Below are positions 7,601 through 12,394 of a stretch of 12,394 nt of DNA, piece by piece. The notes under the pieces were generated by a model. That model searched no databases, had not been told where the DNA came from, and was given only the letters and a program-made list of their open reading frames with translations. Origin of the DNA: Bacteroidales bacterium (GTDB lineage Bacteria; Bacteroidota; Bacteroidia; Bacteroidales; JAOZMU01); NCBI GenBank assembly GCA_029934165.1, contig JAOZMU010000046.1, forward strand, positions 1 to 12,394, read 5' to 3'. Numbering within the stretch: the stretch's first letter is position 1; the number at the start of each line of letters is the position of its first letter. The position numbers were made by a program, and so were the translations under genes.

Positions 7601-8064
7601 GGATTTGGTATAACTGTCCTGAACTACTGGGAGGAACACGAGAAATAAGTAAGGTGTATTTTGAACATTTCCCTGTTGCGAAAGCAAATCCAGAACAAGT
7701 TCATATTTTAGAAGAATACACAAAATCACAAATAGAAAAAACAAAAGAACTGCAAACCGAGAAAAGCAATTTCTTAAACACGCTTCAAGAAGAAAAAGGC
7801 ATTGAGAAAATGACTAAAAAGTTAGCTGCTTTTAACGAGCTTGAGTATGATGATTTTAAGAAAGAACTCCGCAAAAAGAAAATAAAAATTGCTATGGGTG
7901 AAGAAAACAACGAATGGCGAGATTATTTTAATAAGTCCAAACAGAAAATAAACGAGCTGCAAACCCAAATAAATCAGACAGATAACGAAATTGATAAAAT
8001 GGTTTATGAGTTATACGAACTAACAGCTGAGGAAATTGAGATTGTGGAAAATTCGGGGAAATAA
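4687..8064 (+). CDS. Type IIG restriction-modification enzyme (Eco57I-like)
   Basis: This 1125-residue single-chain enzyme combines endonuclease, adenine-N6 methyltransferase and target recognition, and acts in defence against foreign DNA. The N-terminal part (about 1-170) has a PD-(D/E)XK nuclease signature: Asp88 in KTDGAIL and Glu102-x-Lys104 in AVIELKG. A helical connector includes FIFFAEDSGLLP (237-248). The methyltransferase region starts at GVFYTPKYITKYIVENT (374-390). It has the SAM-binding DPACGSGAF (442-450) and catalytic NPPY (635-638), the N6-adenine type. A TaqI-like specificity region covers about 690-1010, with NSSLSKLW and ELLGGTREISKVYFEHFPV near its end. A charged coiled-coil tail closes the protein. 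All catalytic motifs are intact. Codons for about 648-1018 are far more A+T-rich than those around the methylase core. The last 52 codons are duplicated downstream at 9091-9249. The recognition sequence cannot be read from the protein. Confidence 0.93.
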   Translation: MKIFQNSVLNKYLKSQDQRKIDEAYALFTAYFHNAEIQRNIRNSKEEQFQEGFLRELFVKVLGYTLNPKPNFNLTTELKNEKGAKKTDGAILKNGKALAVIELKGTDTKDLNKVNEQAFNYKNNHADCIYVITSNFEKLRFFIHNAVEHIEFNLFTLTKKDFKILWLCLGAENLLGGVPAKIKEDSSIVEENVTKQLYKDYSAFKNELWQNICKNRPDLDKLLLFKKTQKLLDRFLFIFFAEDSGLLPPNSITQMVDRYTQLIRLDAKKPLYEIFKQYFGYLNKGQKGETPQDEIFAYNGGLFLSDEILDNITIDDDVLKPHVLKMTAYDFQSDVDVNILGHIFENSLNEIENVTAQLEGQEIDKSKTKRKKDGVFYTPKYITKYIVENTVGKLCEEKKAELQIIDEEYAKGRKKRKKAAIKILEQKLKEYRDWLLQITICDPACGSGAFLNQALEFLMNEHAYIDELQASLFEATLVFQDVSNHVLENNLFGVDINEESVEIAKLSLWLRTAQKGRKLTSLNNNIKCGNSLIDDPKVAGDKAFNWKKEFPQVFGKQPKGVKKQPKTEVEPDYLSLIEQNAKLAEEKAKQAAELSNQAIEYSQKVYEYAQKIQEVNEPAAAYGLKKGGFDVVIGNPPYVQLQSMGEMSDKLKSCGFETYHKGADLYCLFTEKGYNLLKKGGLQSFIMPNKWMLVAYGKPLRKFLSKTELRQVLNFGDIQFFEGAATIVCIFVTQKDTRTKNVQVLSLNKKTYKGDFLTEVSSNIYDYPSTNFDDKEWIIRPEGDSQVLDQMKAIGTAIKDLPVSIYRGILTGYNDAFYIDEAKRKELISEDSKSVELIKPMIRGRDIIPYGITDYEYLISTFPAVNIDIEKYPAIKEHLLSFGYDRLKQTGGKGSRKKTSGEWFETQDSIKYYKEFSKPKIIYPNMTSVFPFMYDESGILGNQKCFILSAIDNNTSLLYLTALLNSSLSKLWIWYNCPELLGGTREISKVYFEHFPVAKANPEQVHILEEYTKSQIEKTKELQTEKSNFLNTLQEEKGIEKMTKKLAAFNELEYDDFKKELRKKKIKIAMGEENNEWRDYFNKSKQKINELQTQINQTDNEIDKMVYELYELTAEEIEIVENSGK

Positions 8065-8076
8065 CGGGTTCTATAA
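7906..8076 (+). repeat. 171-bp direct repeat, left copy (3' end of R-M gene)
   Basis: This covers the last 53 codons of the type IIG gene, stop included, plus 12 bases after it. It aligns without gaps to 9091-9261, offset by exactly 1185 bases, with 18 mismatches counted by hand (about 89% identity). The mismatches cluster in the first 40 bases, around 7983-7998 and just before the stop. The long central blocks and the sequence after the stop (taacgggttctataa) are identical. Confidence 0.95.
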
Positions 8077-8099
8077 TTAATATTAGATAAAAGTATAAA

Positions 8100-8134
8100 G
8101 TACTACAAAGCCACCTTTGGGTGGTTTGTAGTAC
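8100..8134 (+). terminator. Hairpin terminator after R-M gene
   Basis: GTACTACAAA (8100-8109) pairs with TTTGTAGTAC (8125-8134), and CCACC (8111-8115) pairs with GGTGG (8120-8124). G8110 is a bulge and the loop is TTTG, giving 15 base pairs in all. It lies 36 bases after the R-M stop and 74 before the next start codon. Only a short T-run (ggtttta) follows. It probably separates transcription of the R-M gene from the 294-aa gene. Confidence 0.7.
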
Positions 8135-8207
8135 ATTGGGGTTTTAGATAGAAACGATTAGGGAGTTGATAAAAAAGAACTTATACAAATTGTCTAAAAT
8201 ATAAATT

Positions 8208-9092
8208 ATGTGTACAGAAAAAGAAATTAAAGAGTTTATGAACAGCCTTACTCCTGAGCAAATCGAAGAAGGGAATAAAAAACAAGAGGCTAAAAACAAA
8301 GAAATGTATCTTGAATTTTCAGATGCATACTCTAAAGGGTATTGCTTCCTGTGTGGAATGAAATTGGATTATTTTGATTATTCTGAAACTTGTTTTCATT
8401 GGTTTTTAAATCCCTCAAATATTAAGAAAAAGCATTTTAAAAATTATCTGACTGAAGGTATAGGATTTTTTAAGTTAGAAAGCTATTTTAGGTGGTTAGC
8501 ACATATAGAAAAACCATTTAGAAACATTAATGATTTAAAATGTGAAACAACAAAATCAAAATTACTAGAGACCACGATTAAGCATAAAAATATTGAGTGG
8601 ACATTAACATATGGAAAGTCTGACCTTGAAGGTCACAAAGATTCTAAAAATGCAAATTTTCCTCACTTCCATCTTCAGATGTTAGTTGATGAATTACCAT
8701 TTATTAGATTTAATGACTTTCATATACCTTTTTCAAAAGAGGATTTATTTAATATCGAATTACTCAAACAAGAAAATGTTTTGTTTAAGAATTCACAAGC
8801 ACCAGGAATGACTGATATATTGGAAGATTCTGAAATGCTAGAAAAAATTGATGAGCATTGTACTGTTCCCGATAATGAAGAAGATGCTTCTTTGAACTTT
8901 GGAACAATGATTCAAATGCCTGAGGGAAAAACAATGTCGGATGAAGAAATTGCTGAAATATTTGAAGAAAGTAAGCGTACTAAAAGACCTGTAAGACATT
9001 TAATGAAAGAACATTTTCCTGATGCAAGTATTGTTTCAGGAGTTACACCTGCTGATGGTGTTCCTGAAAAGAAAAAAAGAAATAAAAGATAA
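8208..9092 (+). CDS. Uncharacterised zinc-site protein with HxHxQ motif, R-M linked
   Basis: I do not recognise this 294-residue protein as a named family. The N-terminus (1-35) is charged and helical. Cys46-x2-Cys49 (YCFLCG) and Cys62-x-His64 (TCFHW) could bind zinc. NFPHFHLQMLVD follows, with His153, His155 and Gln157, then FIRFNDFHIPFS with His172. The CxxC-to-HxHxQ distance, about 107 residues, resembles galactose-1-phosphate uridylyltransferase and zinc-binding HIT proteins, in which the second His is the nucleophile. From that I infer a possible HIT-like nucleotide hydrolase or transferase. Residues 200-294 are an acidic, low-complexity tail ending in a basic PEKKKRNKR. There is no signal peptide or membrane segment. 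The gene is A+T-rich (17 G/C in 60 bases at 8341-8400). It sits between the duplicated 3' ends of the R-M gene, and its TAA stop spans the left edge of the right-hand repeat. The 5' ATG is well supported; the 3' end may be junction-derived. Confidence 0.8.
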   Translation: MCTEKEIKEFMNSLTPEQIEEGNKKQEAKNKEMYLEFSDAYSKGYCFLCGMKLDYFDYSETCFHWFLNPSNIKKKHFKNYLTEGIGFFKLESYFRWLAHIEKPFRNINDLKCETTKSKLLETTIKHKNIEWTLTYGKSDLEGHKDSKNANFPHFHLQMLVDELPFIRFNDFHIPFSKEDLFNIELLKQENVLFKNSQAPGMTDILEDSEMLEKIDEHCTVPDNEEDASLNFGTMIQMPEGKTMSDEEIAEIFEESKRTKRPVRHLMKEHFPDASIVSGVTPADGVPEKKKRNKR

Positions 9093-9249
9093 CAACGAAT
9101 GGCGCGAATATTTTAACACCAGTAAAAAGAAAATAAACGAGCTGCAAACCCAAATAAATCAGACAGATAGAGAAATAGACCAGATGGTTTATGAGTTATA
9201 CGAACTAACAGCTGAGGAAATTGAGATTGTGGAAAATGCGACGAAATAA
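9091..9249 (+). pseudogene. Orphan 3' fragment of a type IIG R-M gene
   Basis: In this frame the sequence encodes NNEWREYFNTSKKKINELQ and onward to ELTAEEIEIVENATK plus stop, matching the C-terminal 52 residues of the R-M protein at 4687-8064 with scattered substitutions. The frame is offset by +1 from the 294-aa gene whose stop it overlaps, and it has no plausible start or leader of its own. An ATG at 9022 would give a 75-residue frame, but its first 23 codons are mostly the 294-aa gene read out of frame. The fragment is best read as the leftover end of an older allele of the same R-M family. A weak resemblance to the preceding basic segment of the R-M protein (KRKKEIKD against RKKKIKI) may extend the remnant to about 9067. 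Confidence 0.85.
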
Positions 9250-9261
9250 CGGGTTCTATAA
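9091..9261 (+). repeat. 171-bp direct repeat, right copy
   Basis: This is the partner of 7906-8076, in the same orientation, ungapped and about 89% identical. Similarity stops sharply after ctataa at 9256-9261, and the PPTase leader starts immediately afterwards. The two copies bound a unit of 1185 bp containing the R-M terminator and the 294-aa gene. Recombination between them would delete that gene and leave a complete R-M gene directly before the PPTase gene. Confidence 0.95.
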
Positions 9262-9282
9262 GAAATTTTAAAAAAAATCAAA

Positions 9283-9927
9283 ATGGCTATACATACAATT
9301 AAAAATCTTAGTTCGGCGTGTAAAATCGGGCTATGGAAAATTTCTGAGACAGTTGAAGAGTTGGTCGAGTTGTTGCCCAATACGCCTCATCGGAAAGCTG
9401 TGATGGAAAAAATTAAAACATTTGCCAATCCCAAACGTCGTTGCGAATGGCTTGCTACACGGTTGCTGGCAAACGAGTTGACGCAACATGATGTTGTTAT
9501 TTCGTATGACGAGGACGGAAAGCCTTTTATTGAAAATTTGCCAATTAATATCAGTATTTCGCATTCGCAAAGTTTTGTTGCTGTGATAGTTAGCGAAAAA
9601 CCTACCGTTGGAATCGACATTGAGCAAATATCTGAAAAGATTGCACGGATTGCGCTTAAATTTTTGCACATTGACGAAATGGAAACCCTTGAAGAGAAAA
9701 ATAGGATAAAACACATGTATCTTCATTGGTGCGCCAAAGAGACTCTGTATAAGGCTTATGGACAGAATAACTTGAGTTTTATCGAAAATATTCGCATTTT
9801 TCCGTTCAGTGTCGAGAGTCAAGGAGTTTTTGACGGTTGTATTGCGTTGCAAAGCGAAACACGTAAGTATAAATTGGAATATACAACTCTTGATGACTTT
9901 GTAATGGTCTGGACTGTTTGTGATTAA
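9283..9927 (+). CDS. 4'-phosphopantetheinyl transferase (Sfp-type)
   Basis: This cytoplasmic enzyme transfers 4'-phosphopantetheine from coenzyme A to a serine of acyl, aryl or peptidyl carrier proteins, converting them to the active form. The 214-residue length fits the Sfp-type class. Motifs appear in order: GKPFI (79-83) leading into NISISHS (89-95), then VGIDIEQ (109-115) with the metal-binding Asp112 and Glu114, then WCAKETLYKAYG (149-160) with Glu153 and Lys157. The N-terminal half contains RRCEWLATRLLANEL (52-66), the usual partner of the CoA-binding site. The ATG lies 21 bases after the orphan R-M repeat ends, so the native upstream region of this gene may have been displaced. The GGGP synthase gene follows closely. 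The carrier protein served cannot be told from the sequence. Confidence 0.92.
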   Translation: MAIHTIKNLSSACKIGLWKISETVEELVELLPNTPHRKAVMEKIKTFANPKRRCEWLATRLLANELTQHDVVISYDEDGKPFIENLPINISISHSQSFVAVIVSEKPTVGIDIEQISEKIARIALKFLHIDEMETLEEKNRIKHMYLHWCAKETLYKAYGQNNLSFIENIRIFPFSVESQGVFDGCIALQSETRKYKLEYTTLDDFVMVWTVCD

Positions 9928-9952
9928 GTGCGTTGCATTTTTTATTATTGAG

Positions 9953-10666
9953 ATGAATATTTACGGAAAAATAGTACAAAGTAGAGATAAAAAACAGGTT
10001 GTTGTTCTTATCGACCCTGATAAACATACTCTCGAATCGCTGATTAAAACTGTTGGTTTTGCTGTCGATGCAGGAGTAAATTATTTTTTTGTGGGCGGAA
10101 GTTTGGTTTCGTGCAGCATTTCGCCTGTTGTCGATATGATAAAAAACACAACGGATATTCCTGTTATTTTGTTTCCCGGTAGCATTTCTCAACTGTCGGA
10201 AAGAGCCGATGCTGTTTTGTTATTATCCTTAATATCAGGACGTAACCCAGATATGCTCATCGGAAATCATGTTCAAGTTGCTCCTTTGCTACGCCAAATG
10301 GACATTGAAACTATTCCGACAGGTTATATGCTTATTGATGGCGGGAAACGCACATCTGTCGAGTATATGAGTGGCACTGTGCCGATTCCGCACGACAAAC
10401 CCGACATTGCCGTAGCCACAGCTATAGCTGGCGAAATGCTTGGACTTAGGTTAATTTATCTCGAAGCTGGCAGCGGAGCAAAAAAACCTGTCTGTGCTGA
10501 AATGATAAGGCGAGTGCGTAAAAATACGGCAATTCCAATAATTGTCGGTGGTGGTCTTAGGACAAAAAAAGACATCGGGACAGCTTTTGATGCCGGTGCA
10601 GATATTGTGGTGCTTGGAACAATAATAGAACAAAATCCCGAAATTTTGAAAGATGTTTTGTTTTAA
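9953..10666 (+). CDS. Geranylgeranylglyceryl phosphate synthase family (PcrB/GGGPS)
   Basis: Members join a polyprenyl diphosphate to sn-glycerol-1-phosphate through an ether bond. The archaeal enzymes make membrane lipids, and Bacteroidota homologues belong to the group known to use GGPP-type substrates, though their product's role in bacteria is unclear. The 237-residue protein is a single TIM barrel. Signature stretches are VVVLIDPDKH (16-25, glycerol phosphate/Mg site), FVGGS (46-50), FPGS (74-77), SGRNPD (95-100), YLEAGSGAKKPV (169-180) and the phosphate-binding IIVGGGLRTKKDI (196-208). The ATG at 9953 begins MNIYGKIVQ, the usual family start. A GTG at 9920 would add 11 hydrophobic residues and overlap the PPTase gene by 8 bases, and is less likely. 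The 25-base gap to the PPTase gene suggests co-transcription. The gene converges with the symporter gene on the other strand. Confidence 0.93.
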   Translation: MNIYGKIVQSRDKKQVVVLIDPDKHTLESLIKTVGFAVDAGVNYFFVGGSLVSCSISPVVDMIKNTTDIPVILFPGSISQLSERADAVLLLSLISGRNPDMLIGNHVQVAPLLRQMDIETIPTGYMLIDGGKRTSVEYMSGTVPIPHDKPDIAVATAIAGEMLGLRLIYLEAGSGAKKPVCAEMIRRVRKNTAIPIIVGGGLRTKKDIGTAFDAGADIVVLGTIIEQNPEILKDVLF

Positions 10667-10723
10667 AAGTTTTTTTACTGTTCTGATATTCAAAGCCTTA
10701 AAAATAGAAGTCGCCTATACCAT

Positions 10724-12202
10724 TTAGTTAATTAATTGGTTATGTGCTGGTTTGACATTATTTTTGTTGTTAGAAAAAGCTAACATTCCCATAAAAGTTA
10801 TCGCACCATTTAACACAAGAAGCTCAAAACCAAATTGATAGCCATCAAATAATTTTTCGGAATAGGCGTTTGCAAAATACGTTGCTACCGGCGACAAAAA
10901 AGCAACAATTGGCACTATTTGGTCTGCTATTTTTCGGTTTGTAAATAAGCCAAAAGCAAACATTCCGAGTAGAGGACCGTAGGTGTAGCCAGCAATTTTG
11001 AAAACCGCCCATACAACACTTTGGTTGTTTATTTTGTTGAAAATTACTATTGCCAAAAAAACTATAACCGAAAAGCCAAGGTGCGTTAGTCTTTTTGCTG
11101 TTCGTGTGTTTGGCTTATCTTTGTTTATGTCGAGTTTTAAAAAATCTATGCAAAATGCAGTTGTCAAAGCAGTTAGAGCAGAGTCTGCGCTCGAAAAGGC
11201 GGCAGCAATAATTCCAAGAAGAAAAATTACTCCCGCAAACATACTAAAATGATTTACAGCAAGATATGGAAAAAGTTTATCTGTCGTTTCGGGTAAAGGT
11301 ATGCCCATTTTTGCGCTAAAGGCGTAAAGAAGAACGCCTAACGAAAGAAAAAGTAAATTGACAGGTACGAGTATCACCGAAAACCAAAACATATTCTTTT
11401 GTGCATCTCCTAAGTTCTTGCAAGTAAGGTTTTTCTGCATCATATCTTGGTCTAAACCTGTCATAGCAATTGCGATAAAAGCTCCCGCAATAAATTGTTT
11501 CCAAAAGTTGTTTGGCGAACGCCATTCCCATACAAAAATTTGCGAATATTCGTGTTCCGAAATTGTCGAGAAAATTTCAATTGTCGAGAGGTCAAGCTTG
11601 TCGCCGATGATAAAAACACTTGCCACAACCGAAGCCAGCATGAAAAATGTTTGCAATGTGTCTGTCCAAACAATCGTTTTTATTCCTGCGCGATAGGTGT
11701 AAATGTATATTAAACAGATAGTTATAATGACCGTAAGCTCAAATCTAATTTGGAAAGCATCGAAAAAGGCTATCTGCAAAACTTTGGCAACCAGAAATAA
11801 ACGGACAGCTGCACCTATTGTTCTCGAAAGTAGAAAGAAAAAAGAGCCTGTTTTATATGTCAATTCTCCAAAGCGTTTTTGGAGATAAGTGTAAATTGAG
11901 ACAAGGTTCAATTTATAATATAACGGTAATAAAATAGTTCCAATTATCAAATATCCAGCCAGATAACCAAGTACAACTTGAAAATAGGAAAAGCCACTTG
12001 TTCCAACTTCGCCGGGCACAGATATAAAGGTAACGCCAGACAGCGATGCGCCTATCATTCCAAAGGCAACTAAATACCAAGGTGATTTTCGGTTTGCGGT
12101 GAAGAATGTGGCGGAGTTTGAGTTTTTTGAACTCAGGAAAGAGATAAAAATCAACAATCCGAAATAACAAGAAACGACTAAAAGCACTAATTCTGGTTTC
12201 AT
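10724..12202 (-). CDS. Sodium:solute symporter (SSS family)
   Basis: This is an inner-membrane transporter of the SSS family, which couples Na+ entry to uptake of a small solute. The 492 residues are mostly hydrophobic, consistent with about 13 membrane segments on the LeuT-type fold. Family landmarks include GMIGASLSGVTFISVPG (48-64), an early membrane helix with conserved Gly and Ser. YRAGIKTIVWTDTLQ (170-184) is typical of the family. GLDQDMMQKNLTC (249-261) and AAAFSSADSALTALTT (333-348) follow, and the last carries the Ser/Ala residues of the Na2 site. The ATG at 12202 gives MKPELVLLVV, entering the first membrane helix directly. An ATG at 12274 would add 24 residues with no family resemblance and is rejected. 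The substrate cannot be assigned; Bacteroidota homologues are often labelled sialic acid or proline type without proof. No promoter could be called with confidence. Confidence 0.92.
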   Translation of the reverse strand: MKPELVLLVVSCYFGLLIFISFLSSKNSNSATFFTANRKSPWYLVAFGMIGASLSGVTFISVPGEVGTSGFSYFQVVLGYLAGYLIIGTILLPLYYKLNLVSIYTYLQKRFGELTYKTGSFFFLLSRTIGAAVRLFLVAKVLQIAFFDAFQIRFELTVIITICLIYIYTYRAGIKTIVWTDTLQTFFMLASVVASVFIIGDKLDLSTIEIFSTISEHEYSQIFVWEWRSPNNFWKQFIAGAFIAIAMTGLDQDMMQKNLTCKNLGDAQKNMFWFSVILVPVNLLFLSLGVLLYAFSAKMGIPLPETTDKLFPYLAVNHFSMFAGVIFLLGIIAAAFSSADSALTALTTAFCIDFLKLDINKDKPNTRTAKRLTHLGFSVIVFLAIVIFNKINNQSVVWAVFKIAGYTYGPLLGMFAFGLFTNRKIADQIVPIVAFLSPVATYFANAYSEKLFDGYQFGFELLVLNGAITFMGMLAFSNNKNNVKPAHNQLIN

Positions 12203-12394
12203 GGTTTTGTTTTTTTGTGAAAATGCAATGAGTGAAACAAAGTAGCGTATGAAATATAAAAACCGCCATGCCACAAAAATTGTGTGCTACTATTTTTTTA
12301 CTGGGTTTGTTCATGAAAATTTGTCTGTTTTGTCAAACAGCTTGCTACAAAGGCGTTTTGCGGCAGGGATTGTAGCGGTAGCTTGCCGATGTTG
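12203..12394. other. Right-edge region without a supported gene
   Basis: This is the upstream region of the symporter gene, running to the window edge. It contains a small hairpin (CTGTTT at 12325-12330 with AAACAG at 12335-12340) and a longer-range pairing (GCTACAA at 12344-12350 with TTGTAGC at 12370-12376). Two minus-strand frames are open from the edge, ending at 12298 and 12311. Either could be the tail of a gene beginning outside the window, but neither shows recognisable protein features. The last 50 bases look richer in G+C than the rest of the spacer. Confidence 0.35.

Noticed and set aside
8343..8402. 294-aa protein as an HNH nuclease
   Set aside because: It has CxxC and CxH but no recognisable His-Asn-His ββα-metal core with the usual spacing. 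The later HxHxQ fits a HIT/GalT layout better.
9022..9249. 75-residue open frame as an independent small gene
   Set aside because: Its first part is the 294-aa gene read in another frame, and the rest is the duplicated tail of the R-M gene. No leader or start is specific to it.
7906..9261. The paired repeats as insertion-sequence ends or a CRISPR-type array
   Set aside because: The repeats are direct, coding and 171 bp long. There is no transposase gene, no terminal inverted repeat and no short regularly spaced repeat.
9920..10666. Longer GGGP synthase gene from a GTG at 9920
   Set aside because: The extra 11 residues do not resemble the family start, and the frame would overlap the PPTase gene. 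ATG at 9953 begins the normal MNIYGKIVQ.
10724..12274. Symporter starting at the upstream ATG (516 residues)
   Set aside because: The extra 24 residues are not family-like. The start at 12202 leads directly into the first membrane helix.
11913..12314. Minus-strand 133-residue frame overlapping the symporter start
   Set aside because: It overlaps most of the symporter's first helices in another frame and shows no family features.

Overview
The window looks like chromosomal DNA from a member of the Bacteroidota, most likely Bacteroidales or a close relative. The reasons are low G+C, an ssb-gldE-gldD block (gld genes belong to the gliding/type IX secretion lineage), a bacterial geranylgeranylglyceryl phosphate synthase-type gene, and promoter candidates that fit the Bacteroidota pattern TTTG-N19-21-TAnnTTTG rather than TTGACA/TATAAT. 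No rRNA, tRNA, CRISPR array or transposase gene was seen.

Layout, left to right. 1-375 is non-coding and holds two candidate promoters and a perfect 38-bp palindrome. 376-1380 is gap (GAPDH), followed by an intrinsic terminator. 1695-2222 is ssb. 2390-3706 is gldE (CNNM/CBS membrane protein) and 3871-4578 is gldD (lipoprotein). A dispersed repeat of about 90 bp lies after gap and, inverted, after gldE, so it brackets ssb-gldE. 4687-8064 is a single-chain restriction-modification enzyme (type IIG, Eco57I-like). It is followed by a hairpin and an unrecognised 294-aa gene (8208-9092). Next comes a second, orphan copy of the last 171 bp of the restriction-modification gene (9091-9261). 9283-9927 is a 4'-phosphopantetheinyl transferase and 9953-10666 a GGGP synthase-family prenyltransferase. 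10724-12202, on the minus strand, is a sodium:solute symporter converging on the GGGP synthase gene. The right edge (12203-12394) is short and structured, without a supported gene.

The housekeeping genes (GAPDH, SSB, GldE/GldD, PPTase, GGGPS) read as an ordinary plus-strand backbone. The restriction-modification gene and its 294-aa partner look like a defence island placed between gldD and the PPTase gene. The most notable structure is the 1185-bp direct-repeat unit. The 3' end of the restriction-modification gene occurs twice, about 89% identical and without gaps, with the 294-aa gene between the copies. The right-hand copy has no start of its own and is out of frame with the gene before it. 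This is what would remain if an incoming restriction-modification gene plus cargo had replaced or joined an older allele, leaving the older 3' end behind. The 294-aa cargo has a CxxC pair and, about 107 residues later, an HxHxQ motif. That spacing recalls the GalT branch of the HIT superfamily, so it is the best candidate for an undescribed partner function here.
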